64,000 bases of DNA from Mesocentrotus franciscanus (Eukaryota > Echinodermata > Echinoidea > Camarodonta > Strongylocentrotidae), in NCBI GenBank assembly GCA_037976565.1, contig CP137682.1:23266973-23330972 (forward strand), written 5' to 3'. Position numbers and translations under genes: made by a program. Position 1 is the first letter of the stretch. Every line of letters begins with the position of its first letter. Of this stretch, positions 44,261 through 56,800 are shown piece after piece. The notes below the pieces were generated by a model. The model was not told where the DNA came from, made no database searches, and saw nothing but the letters and a program-made list of their open reading frames with translations.

Positions 44261-47200
44261 ACGGCAGGAAAAAAACGCTTCAAAATATTTTCACACAAAA
44301 ACCTCGTTCAAATACGATGGTGTTAACCTGAAAAAAACTGCCATGGCAGAATGAGTATGTAAGCACAGTGTAAGCCACAAATCATTATCTATTGCAACAC
44401 AAAGACCATAGAAACTAAGCATAGGGCCTTTGTCGCATGGAGCTTCTTTTTTCTGAGGCGATTTACTAAAACTCGTCATTCATATATAAATAAATAATCT
44501 TAATTTTCGAAGGCGGTTTATATACATAGCGTCAGAGTAGGGCTACAGAAAGAATTCATCGACACAAATTGTTACATGGGCACAATCTCCATTTTATTTC
44601 CCCTCGATATCAAAAAAAGAAAGGAAAAAGAAAATCAAATTTACATCACGTTTCTGAGGGTCTCTCTCTTAATGCTTGGAAAATAGAAAGTTGCGTAGAG
44701 AGAGCGAGTTCAAGAGAGAGAAAAAGATAGAGAGTGAGAGAGAAAAGTCATAATATATACACCATCTTGCTATACATAAAATTTTTGTACACATATCTTA
44801 CAAGATAACTACAAGAAATCAATAAATCAACTATGTTCTCTCTTTTTTACAAGCTGCGCGGTCCCCCACCTCCCGGCTCCCCGAATTAGCCTTTGGGTGG
44901 AGAACCAACGCTGATTTCTTATCCTCCTATCTCATTTTTTAAAAACTATATCTCCTTTTCTCTTTATGTTTTCTATTTGTGTAAAGATCTGTCACTATTT
45001 CTTGGACCATGACGCACAGGTTAGCTCTATAGTGTTAGACCTACACTGTAGACCTCTTTCACGGTTGGTTGAATATATATATTTATATATATTTATACTT
45101 TATGTTTACATATTTACACCTATCAACAGCAATCATGTATGAAATAAATTGGTCGTCGTGGTTACCATACACTTCAAACTTCACTGTGAAGTGCTATGTC
45201 AATGCAGTAACAATACCAACGGTCAAAGGTGAAAGTAAGTCTTTGTTTTCTTTTATGTACATACAACAGCAAAACATAGAAACATGGCATTCTTAACATC
45301 AACGTCAACTCCAAATAATCTCCTTTTTTTTTGTCCATTTGGAATTGTTTTTTTGTTTTTTTCTTTATGCAACAGAGTTGTTTTCTTGTTTTTCTAACAA
45401 AAATATGTCATTTAAATCTCTCTTTTTTTTAAATACAAATATCAAGTACATGTACTTCTTACATTTGTACGGATGCTACCTTTGTGAATAAATTAAAAAC
45501 AAAGAAAACCTTAATAAAACTCCAAAAGATATCAAATTATCCCATAATCAACTTCGCTTTTCTCCTCATAATGGATTGCATATTGTACTGAGGTGAATAA
45601 TTTGTGCAAATCAGTTTTAAAAAGATTCAACTGGACCAAACCAAAAATATACTTCTTTTTAATCTCATCAATCCATTTTACAAATTATACTTCCATCTTC
45701 TAAATTATACAAAAAGAAGAAAAAATAAGAGAAAAGTGGCTACACGATAGCATCCTTTGTGTTCATTCTCGCTAAAGGTCCAGAAAGAACCATTTTTCTT
45801 GAAATTATTCATATCAGTTTAAAAAAATTGAGAAATAGGTAGTCTATGATTTCACACACATTTATCTGGTAAACATCGTCAAGAGAATGTTTTCTCTTCA
45901 CTAAAAAATAACCATTATCCCCTGAGAAGAGGCTAATTATTACAAGATTTGACCGTGTCTTGATTGCAAAACTTTCCAAATTTTGTTCATCGTCTACGAA
46001 AAATTAAAACCCTATATTGACTACTCTATCTACACGACTACTTCTAACACCAAATCTATGCAAAGAACACAACAGGTTTATAAAACATTCTATCTACTCT
46101 TACCTAATGCATTCAGCTACCAACTCATACTCGACACTCTAGATGAAAAATTAATATCACCAGAGTGACTCGACCATTTCTCATGTCTAAAAGAGTTTTT
46201 AATCGTGAAAGTAAAAAGTAACTTGCAGGTAAAAATGATGCGTCTTCCTAGAGAATCAGCGGTGAATTTTGATATTTAGTCTTTTAAAATGAGAGACAAC
46301 CATCGATAAAACAAAGTGTACTGCGAATGCACTGCAAGGCAGAAATCACAAAGAACAAAACCAAACCAAGACTAGAAAAAAAGTCAATAACATCACTATA
46401 AAAAGTAACAACAGACAAATCAAACTGAGTGTCACCTTGTAGTATACATATCTAAAAACAAAAAGAACTTTTCTCAACTTAATTCGCGAATGAACAACTA
46501 TCACATTCAACTCTTGTTATCAATTAACGGCTGTCAAAAACACGACTATTATAGTGACAGCTTACAACACTGGACGGATCTTATTTTTTTCCTTCAATAT
46601 ATCAATAATTACGACAACACTAATTCGCAAATATCTTGCTATTTCTGTAGATCACGTGATCTGATCGTTGGTACTCTGGTTGGGATGCCAACGCTCAAAT
46701 CCCATTATTCTCCACTTTGGTTCAAGGTAAACCTTTTTTATTTAACCATGCATGCATATTCCTTCCTGCTTCATTCAGTGAGCAACACATGCAGTGATCG
46801 CTCAGATTCCAAGAGCGTCCTTTATGATTGGCATTTAGTCAAATCGCAATTTTTCGTTATTTCTCACAGAGTGAAAAGAAGCTATTGCCACCCTGCTTTT
46901 CTTCATCGGGTATGACAGAGAGGTATATCTGAGACTTTCAAAACAGGTCTGTAATTCATCTGTTTGAGAGCCAGACGGAAGGGCGTATACGAGTAAACCC
47001 TCTTCTAGCCCTTCTAAACAGGTAATATTGTCAATCTGGTGTATAATTCTACTGATAAACAACCAATACATATTTCATCTAGTGACAAAAAGATTGAGGA
47101 AAGTTTATGCAATAAGGCGAATTTGGGGGGCGGGGGGGATTTATCACTGATGCTATAATGATGACTAATAAAGCATGATTTTTTTCCCCGAAACATGAGG

Positions 47201-47733
47201 CTTTCAAAATAGATTTTAGGTGTGGAAGAGTGGGGGGATATTTAGATCATGTCTTTTACTTTCAAGGACGTTTCCCAAAGTTTATGAAGCCCATTGACAA
47301 TTAATTGAATCAAATAAGTAAAGTGATTCCTAAAACGCAACCATGTAAACATTGCTGAATGAAGGGTGCTGTGTTTGAGAATCACACTCTAACAAGAACC
47401 TGGGATTTTTAATTGGGCGCATGGTTCGATGTTCTCATGTTGCTGCGGACAGCTCGTGGAAAAACCTGGAGGTCGAGTGTCCGATTAAGTCGTCAGTTGC
47501 TCTGAGCATTAGATGGCTGATGATAGATTTGTTATCAACCTCGTCATGATGCGGTTTCCATGGTGATGATGAGATGGGTTCTCACAGAAACTCTTCAAGA
47601 TGACAATCACAGGAAGAGAAAGCCTCTGAACACAACAATTTCTTGTCTATCCTGCATGTTGCATTGTTGGACACATCTTTATCACATCACTGGGAGAACT
47701 TGATAGCCGATGGTTGCCAAGGTACCAACCTCT
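44261..47733 (-). other. SPEN 3' UTR and intergenic DNA
   Basis: Downstream of the SPEN stop. TTTATT at 46737-46742 (AATAAA on the minus strand) about 1 kb after the stop, and another near 44592, are candidate polyadenylation signals. 47505-47600 holds a degenerate copy of the SPEN coding end. A TATATTTATA stretch is near 45075. No gene is supported; the 141-codon frame at 46490-46915 has no domain. Confidence 0.5.
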
Positions 47734-47865
47734 TCACGATGCGGTTGCTATGACGATCATCAGATGAGCGATCTCCTGGACACTCTCGAGGAGGTCCGGA
47801 GAGAGGCGCGAGAGATGGGCCTCGGTGAACTCACATGGAGGGAAGATGTGTAGAACAAAAGCAGC
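47734..47865 (-). CDS. SPEN: SPEN last exon: SPOC C-terminal half
   Basis: Acceptor 'ctatctacag', 43 codons plus stop TGA at 47734-47736. It encodes AAFVLHIFPPCEFTEAHLSR then LSPDLLESVQEIAHLMIVIA. Human SPEN has AYVLQIFPPCEFSESHLSRL and ends LMIVIASV, so the end of the protein is exact. Confidence 0.97.
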   Translation of the reverse strand, partial: AAFVLHIFPPCEFTEAHLSRLSPDLLESVQEIAHLMIVIATAS

Positions 47866-50800
47866 CTGTAGATAGAACATGAAATAAAAATAAATGGTTT
47901 CATTAGAATTGTTATGGTTGTAGGATATATATTTACAATCGTAGCTGACAGACGTTTGCTCTGGAACCAATAGCTCCACGCTTTATCACTTCAAAAATAT
48001 AGGGATAGAGTTACTATTTTCTTATTTTTCCCTTCCCCCGCCCCCTCTCTTTTTCTCTCTCTCTCTCTCTCTGAGTTTATAACATCTCTATCTCCTTAAC
48101 TTTTGGAATCCGTGAAGTGCTATGTCAATAATCCCGGAGGTATACAGCATCTCTCCCTCTCTATTCCTCCCTCTCCCCCCTTCCTTCTCTCATCCCCTCC
48201 CTCCTTCCCTTTCTCTGAGTTAATAACATTTCTATCTCCCTACCTTTTGAGATCCATGAGGTGCGACGTTGATGATCCCAGCAGCCTGCTTGCTGAGTAG
48301 ATACTGATGAAAGAGACACGTAAGGTGTTTGTCTGAGCTATCACATCGGTCTGGTCATGGCCGCAGGGTAAGGCCAGCAGTACAACAGATTCCTCTTCAA
48401 CCTGTGGAGAAAAAAAAGGAGATCAATGATACAGTCGAGTACTGGTTATACGAATAAACTGTCTGGATGTGATTGGAAAAGTTGGTTATGGAGAACAAAA
48501 GAATTGGTGTACATTGTGAGCTTTTGGAATGCATCCCAACTGATTATCAAATTATAGAATACATGGTTTTGTTTGTGAGCTTTTTATTTTTTAATTTTGC
48601 TTATCATATCCAAACCACTGATCATCTACACAGTAAACAGTCCATAATTACTGGCAGCCAGCTTCTTTTGAAATTCAGTTTAATCAACCAGTGCCCCGTT
48701 ACACAAAGACAAGTGAGAATTTGATTGCTATTTTGCAGTTGATTGATCAGTTGGACAATCAAAATAGTGAAAATACCACACAATCAATCAATTAATCAAT
48801 TGTACAATGAATTACTAAGCTTTGTGCATCAGGGCCAAGAAACCAAGATCAGATATCACAGAAAAATTTGTCTTTTCATTACTAGAACTCAAGATCAGTT
48901 CTTCAGCTCTAAATAAAAGGACTGACGAACTGAACTGAACCGAAGATATCACAGAAACATCTGTCTGTTCTGGAATGTACCTGCATCCTGCTGCCGACCC
49001 CATCTAGCTGCGAGGGCTCTAGCCTCATGCGCTGGGCGACACGGAGGGGTGGGGTAGCCATGATGAGGGAATCTTGGGCAACCGACTGGCTGCCAGAGAC
49101 GTAGTGCATCTGGATAGCAGCAGCCTCGTTCTTCAGGGCTAACACGCCTTGCCACATCACAGGATAACGCTGCAGGTAAAGAGCGTTTAAATGGCTGGGT
49201 TACTTGTTGGTAGTAGGAATTGATGGGGTGAATGGAGTGGAGTACAAGTAAATGTATGTGTCAATATTACATTGTTCCATAAGATGACAAACAGACAAAA
49301 ATATATATTGCAAGATTGTACATGATTTTCAGCTAAATAAGAGATCATGACGTATTGATTTTAAAATAATTTATGCTCCTGCTATTTGCCAAGAAATAAA
49401 TAGAATCAATTTAAAAGTTCTCTAATTTGAAAATGAAAAGGTCTGAAACAGATTTGGAATTTGTGTAAAAGTTAAACATTTATATATATATTCTCCTTCT
49501 TTAACCAACTTCTTCTTCTCTAACTTCCTAATAATGTCTAATTTGTTTAGATTCATGAAATCGTAACAATTTTACTAAAGTTGACTTACCATGAGTAGAC
49601 CCATGAGTGAGTCTGTTCCCTTGATCGGCATGTGAGCTGATAACTGCATGGGTTGCATAGAACCAGGATGCATAGGCATACCAGGTGGACCCTGACCAGG
49701 CCAGGCCATATGAGGCATCGCTTCTCTCATCATTACGTTAGGCCGGAACTCTTGGCCCGTTGGTCTCATCATCAACTCTTCCTTGCGCCCGGCTCCAGGA
49801 TGGGTCTGGCGATAGTGCTCCAGTTGGGGAGTTGTCGTCTTCTCTGGACCGCCGATGGGACGCGGAGAGGCTAGGTGTTGATCTTGAAGGTGCAGAGGCT
49901 CGGTTGGGATGCCGAGGATCATGGATTGCTGATCCATCTTCTGGGCATCTTCCGGCTTACCGCCCTGGGAGCGAGGTTCCACTCCGTAGCCAGGTGGCCT
50001 TACTACCATCTGCGGCATGCCACGATGGGTCATGGCTCGCATTGCTGCAATGTCCATTCTTCCAGGAGGTATGCCAGAAGAGATTCCTGGAGCTCGTGGT
50101 GGAACACCTGATGTGATGCCTGGCATGATCTGGACAAGATCTGGTGTGAGTTGGTCTCGCCGTTCTGGTGTGGGGATGGGCTGTGGACGATCAGCATGAG
50201 ACATAGCCGGTGACTTGACTCTGGGTGATACTCCAGGGGACGAGGCACTCGGTGTTGGTAGACGTGGTGATCCTCCAGAGGATGCTTCAGTCATGCCTTG
50301 CTGGTAGATCATCCTGGGAAAACCAGGTTGAGGCACTCTGAATGTACCTGGTGGAAACATGGGCCCAGGAATTCCAGATTTGCTCATGTCTAGCCCAGGA
50401 ACAGGCACTATACCAGGCATTGGTTGGCTGAGATTGCGGGTTTCTGACATGGGATCAACCACTGCATGCATCCCTGGTATAAAATCTTTGACGTACGGCA
50501 TTCCTTGCACAGGATGTCTGATCTGCTGTTGTCTCATGACAGCTGCTCCTTGAGGAAGATGAGCACCAGACGAGAGATAGGCCATTGGTCCTGAATCGGT
50601 CACCCTGATCATTGGCGGTAAACGTTGTTCTAGAGGAGGATTCTTCTGTCCTCTCTGGTCAACAGGTGCCATCTTCTCTGCATCTTCAGCTTTCTTGTGC
50701 ATCTGAGCAGGTGTCTGCATCGGTGCATAGGACCTGAGTTCAATGTGAGGATGCTGACTTGGGTCGATGACTCCTGGCTGCTGAGGAAGGTTGGGATGCA

Positions 50801-53800
50801 TTCCTTTACTGTCAGCTAGTGGCCGGCCTTGCCCAGCCTTCACACTACCATCTGCCTCCTTCTTCGCATTTGGCTTGTGGTCTGTCAAGGCAGCTCTGAG
50901 GACACTGGCATTTGGAAGGGTCTGGGCTGCAACTGACACAGGCACCCGGAGGTTTCCTGCTGGTGCTCCACGTACCTGCTGAATGTTACTACCCTGCGAC
51001 GATGCAATACTGGAAGTGAGCCCTGCAGATGTGGCACTGGATGGACGTGAGTACTGTATAGTTGGTGATAAGGTTGAGGGTTGACTGACTGGTGATTGTG
51101 TAAGCAACCCGCTTGGGAATCCCGGATGGCCAGCATGCATGATTCCAGCAGAAGATGCCTGAGGCAAGTTTGCCATGGTTGTTGTATGAAGTACTGATGA
51201 AGAGGTTGTGGTGTTTGCTCCAGTAACAGGACCATTAGAAACAAGGTGCTTGACAATTGTTGGTGCCTCCATAGCTGCTGATTGCCCCATTTGACCCGGT
51301 TTTAACTGGGTCATGGCATGCTGGTTTGCCAAGGCTTCTGCAGTGCTGCTTGGGGGATGAATGTGGTGTGATAGTTGGATTTGTTCATGAGACAGCTGAT
51401 GTCCTGGAAGCCTGTTCTGTTGATTGCGATTCTGTGGTAACCTGGCCAGTGCCTCGTTGAAGTGTTGTTCGACGGCTGCCTCAGCCTGACTCTTCTGAGA
51501 TCCATGGAGTTGTGCGACCTGATGCATGTTGAAATGCTGACCTGGAACCATTTGCTGTTGCATGTGACCTCCTGGCATCCAGTTACCCTGCTCTGAACCA
51601 GAATCCCTACGGGACTTCCTGGGACGTTGTTGTCTCTGCTTCTTCTGGGTGCCATTAGGATCTTGGATAGCCATATGAGATGAAGATGGCGTTGACAGTG
51701 CAGCAACAACAGTTGGCATGCTAACAGAAGGATTCTGCACCATACCGCTAGAAATTGAAGAAGGCATGTTTTGTTGGGGCAACTGTCCAGCAGACATCTT
51801 TCCAATTATATTGTGAGCTTGTGTCATTGGCATCTGGGAAGTAGTAGTCATACTACTTGATGCAGTGGGAAGTTGAGCGTGAGAAATAGCTGTATAGCTA
51901 ATATTTGCTGAAGGAGCGGTACTGAATTGTGGAGGTCTATCTGGTGCACCTACTGCATTACTGCTGGCAGGAGCAGAACTTGCCTGAGGTCCTTGAGCAG
52001 GAACAGATCCAGGAGTAGCATGCTGAGTGAGCCATGGATCAGGTTGAGGCACCTTCTGGCCATCAGGAGACTGCATCATGGCAACTGGACTAATTTGAGG
52101 TACAGCAGTAGCTGAAGGCATCACTGGCTTTCCAAGTTCAAGAAGTGCAGACACAGTTTCATTCTGGGACACGTCCACATGGACACCTTGGCCCTGTTGG
52201 GCATGCATAGCCTGAGCTGCAGCCTGAGCTTGAAGAACGTGGGCTTCGGCATGTATTCGTTGTTGCTGCTGGAGTTCGGCATGCATTCGTTGTTGCTGCT
52301 GGAGCTCTAGAGCTGCAAGCTCATCCCTGATTTTCATTGTCCCTCCCCTTGAGTTGGTTCTACTCCTTCCTCTTCCACCACCTCTGGTACCTTTACTTCT
52401 ACCACCACGTCCACGGGTAGGCTGTGGCTTGTTTAATGGTGGCTTCAACTCACTTGATCCTGGACTATGTTGGAATTCATATACATCAGAATTCATCTTG
52501 TGGTCATGCAGGTTGGCAGGATACATGGAGCTTGGCTCTATATGGTCCAGGACTTGATGAGGTCGTGCTGGCATGACACAGTTCTGCTCAGGTGCTGCAG
52601 GTGCTGCAGGTGCAGGCTGCTGCGGAGGCTTTGCAGGATCTTGACTTACTCCTGCCTCAGGTTGTGCTTCCATCTCACCACTCATCTTCATTTTCTCTTT
52701 ACCAGCCTCGTCATGCTTCTCGTCATCTTGGAAATCAAACACGCTTAGATCAGCCGGGCCAGATTTTGACAACGATCCCGATCTTGTCCTTGGTGGGATA
52801 CTGGACTCCTTGGCGCGCGGAGAGAAGAAACGAGATTCCTTGTTGCCATCCTTAGCTCCCATTTCAGTCTTCTTGTCTGGAGAAGCCATCTTTGCTATGA
52901 TGGCAGCCTCATGGGCTTGTTGTTCCCTGTATGCTTCACCAGCATCTGGGGCTGTTGGAGGAGTAGGTATCGTAGGTTGGGCTGTGTCTATAGGAGTAGC
53001 TGTCTGCACAGGAATTTGGACTGGTATCTCCATGGATGGTGTCTCTGTATCGTCTTCTGCAAACAGGAGGTTAGCTACTGCCTCTTCCATTTCTGTCTTT
53101 TCTTGCAAGCTTGGTTCCTCAGCAGGGCGGTTTACACCAAGGACTGGGGTGGTATGCACATCACGGCTTGTCTGTTTATCAGAATCAAAGGCACTTTCTG
53201 CCGTAATGAGAGCTTCCACTGACTGCTCTACCTCTGACTTGATGGGTAACTGCTCTTCTGTCACACCCTCTGTTCGACCAGAAGCATGTGATGCCGCAAC
53301 TTCCATCTTACCTTGGTTGAACACGTCAGTCTGACCTGCTGTAGGCATAGTTTTAGATTCTCGACCTCTGCTATTCCTTTTACTGTTCCTTCTTTTCTTT
53401 CCTGAAAAGAGGACTGCTTGCGAGGTCGGCGATAGAATATGGCTTATGGGCACCAGGGACATCTGGAGGGTATCTGCTCCCAATGTTTTCTGCATTCTGT
53501 GATGTATCATGGTCTGCTTTCTCAAGAGCTGTCAGGGCTTGTGCAACAATTGGATTCTCATCTTCAAACGAATCTCCAAACATAGAGGATTCCTTCGCCA
53601 AAGCCGCACTGACTGGCTTTGACTGCTGGACGGACGTAAGGCTGATCTCTCTGTTTGAGTTGGCAACGGCTGCTTCCGCTATTTGAAGGGGCTCTGGAGA
53701 TTTTGCAATCAAGGTGGTAGTAGAAGAAGCTTGGAGATTCCTTTGCAGGTCACCATCATGCACTTGGCCATCTCTGTTCATAAGACCACCACCAGGGAGG

Positions 53801-56800
53801 TGACCTGGAGCATCATTGGTGATGTCTTCCAGCATAACAGGATTGACAGGGTAAGGTCCATCATTTGCTTTCTGAACCTCACCATAATCAATAACAAACT
53901 CTGTTTCGATTTCCACCGTGCATTCTCTTTTAAACGGAGGCCTCTCCTGATCTTTATGCTTCTTCTTTTTCTCTTTCTTGTCTTTGTCCTTGTCCTTCTT
54001 TTCCTTCTTCTTTTGTTTTTTTGCTTTCTTTTCAGCTTTTCTCAGTGCTCTTTCTTTCAGCTTCTCTGGATCCATATCTTTGTTCTTGTTCTTGTGCTTC
54101 TTCTCCTTATGTTTCTTCTTATGGTGATGTTCACTTTTCTTGCCAGGATCCATCCCATCTCTCTTTTCCTCTTCAATGATGAGTTTACCTTCTCCATCAT
54201 CCTCCTCATCAGGAACTGAAGTTGCTACATTTTCAGCAGGCTGCAATAGTACTGCATTATCTCCACAGGAGTTAGCCATATCAAGTTTGCTGTTCTCATG
54301 GTACTGAATGCCGTTTCCTTGTGCTGGGGTAAATGCTGACACTTCTGTAGAAAAACCTATTGGCACCTCATCATCTGAAATAGGCACAAGGGGACCTTCA
54401 CTTTGCGGCATTACAGTATCAAGAACAACACTTTCCTCTTTCTTGGTATCTTGGCCAGGTACTGCATTTTCAATAACGACATCGGAATGATGTTCTTTGT
54501 TTTTCCGCTTTTCCTTCTTTGATTTGTGCTTGTCTTTCTTAGCCTTTTTAGGTTTATCTTTCTTCCTGGGTTCTTCGACAGATACTTGATTCTGGAGTTC
54601 CTCCTGTGCTTTAGCAGCTGCTGCAGCTGCTTCTTCTTCCTTACGCCGTTTTTCAGCTTCTTCTTTCTCAATCCTCTGCCGTTCTTCTTCTTCTTCTTCT
54701 CTCCTGGCCTTTTCTTCTGCTATCCTCTGTTGCTCTTCCTCCTCTTCCTTTTGAATCCTCAACCTTTCCTCTTCTTCTGCCCTCCGCTGCTCCTCTTCTC
54801 TCTGTTTTCTTTCTTCTTCCTCTCGCCTCTTTTCCTCCTCCCGTTGTCTCCTCTCTTCCTCCTTCTGCTTCCTCTCCTCTTCTTTTTTTCTTCTTTCCTC
54901 TTCCTTTCTCTTCTTCTCTTCCTCCTTTCTTTGGCGCTCTTCCTCTTTCCGCTGTCTCTCCTCCTCTTTCCGTCTCCTTTCTTTCTCCTCCTCTTTCCTC
55001 TTTCTTTCCTCCTCTTTAAGTTGCCTTTCCTCCTCTTTTCGTAGTCTTTCCTCTTCCTTTCTCCTTAACTCTTCCTCCTCCCTTTTACTTTCCTCTGCCT
55101 CTAGCCGCAGTCTCTCTTCCTCCTCTGCCTGCAATCTCTCCTCTTCCTCTTTCTCGGCTCTCAATCTTTCTTCCTCCTCTCTCTTAGCACGGAGCCTCTC
55201 TTTCTCCTCCTCTCTTCTCTGCTTCTTAGTCTTGCTAACATCTTTCTTCTTGGGTGTTGATTCAGCTTCTGTTTCACTTTTAGGCTCTTGTTTGATCTCT
55301 ACATCAGGTTCAACTCTATCCTGCCTCTTCAAGTCTTTACTCTTCCTGGGCTTATCACCTTTACCAACATCTTTCATATCCTCTTTCTCCCTTTTGATGT
55401 GGACTTCCTTGTGCTTGACTTTCTCATCCTTCTTCTTGTGAGTTGGTTTGGACGGGAGCTTAGGTTCCTCACACCTCTCTTCCATATCAGAAGAACTCAT
55501 CTTGGAGTCGGCATCGGTGTCAGTAAACTCTTCTTTCACTTTGATCTTTCCCTTTTTACCAAACTTCTTCAATTTCTTTGACTTTTGAAGAGCCTTTTGT
55601 TTACCCTTACTGGACAATTCATCCCGGGAAGATTTCTTGGGGCTTTCCTCAGCATCAAACCCAGAGGATACCTCATCAGAATCGGACGAGTCATATATCA
55701 ACTTCCGCTTCTCTACCTCCTGAGTTTTCTTTGGCTTAGGTTTGACAGAATCCTTCCTCTTCGTCTGGCGATTGATAAATTGCTCAAACTCAAGTTCGTC
55801 ATCTGATTCAGAGCTGTTGTCCGTGTCTGAGAAGGCATCCATGAGAGCCGCTACTCCACCTCTGGACGGTGTCGGCTGAGGTTTTACCTTCTTTGTCCCG
55901 CTTGGTTTTTCAGTAGCAGATTTGACTGGAACATGAGCCTTGGTTTTCTTATCTTCTTTAGGCTTCTCTCTGTCCTCCTTCAGTTTCTCCCTTTCTCTCC
56001 TCTCCTTCTCCTTCTCTTCTCTCTCCTCCATCTCCTGATCCTTCACTTTGTCAACCTTCTCTGTATCTGTATGATCTTTCTCCTTCTTCTCAACCTTAAT
56101 CTTCTCCTTTGGTTTCAATTTAGATTTCACTTCTTTTCCCTTTATATCTTTCTTTTTAGGAGTACCTTTCTCAGTCGTTTCTTCTTTTTCAGTGATGTCT
56201 CTTTTCTCTTCCTCAACAAACTTTTCGGTTTTGATGGCTTTTTCCTGAGTCGCTTTTCTCAGACTTGATGAATTTTTCTTTGCTATCTTTTTTATCCTTC
56301 TCCGGGTCTTTTCCTTTATTCTTATCATTCACTACCTCCTTCTCCTTTCCTTTTCTCTTCACTGATACATCATCTCTCTTATTGTCATCTTTGTTCTTGT
56401 CCTTATTCTTCTCAATGGCAGAGGCATCCTTGCTCTTTGTCACCTTTGAAACTTTGTCTTCATCTTTACTTACATCAGCTTTGTGGTCACTGGACTGAGC
56501 TCTCTCAGATGAGTTGCTCTCCTTCTTGAAGACTTTCTTTGCATCATGTTTTCTCACATCATTGCTTGATTTGACAATTCCTTTATCAATTGAAGTTCTT
56601 GGTGTCATAGAACCATCACTTGATTTTCTGACAATCTCCTTGCCTTCACTCTTGTGGGTGTCCTTCTGGTCCTTATCTTTGCTCCTCACTTCTATGACCT
56701 TATCTTTGCTGGCTGCTTTGTTGAGCGGTTTCTTTTCCTCTTCCACCATCTTGTCCTTGCTACCAACTTTGGAAAGAGGCCTCTTTTCCTCCTTACCAAC

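Noticed and set aside
43791..44354. 187-codon Ser/Leu/Phe-rich frame
   Set aside because: Runs through a TCTC low-complexity tract; no homology recognised.
54526..55044. 172-codon hydrophobic frame (+ strand), looks like a membrane protein
   Set aside because: It is the mirror of the Glu/Arg/Lys-rich SPEN helix: GAG/AAG-type codons read antisense give Leu, Phe and Ser. No start context or homologue.
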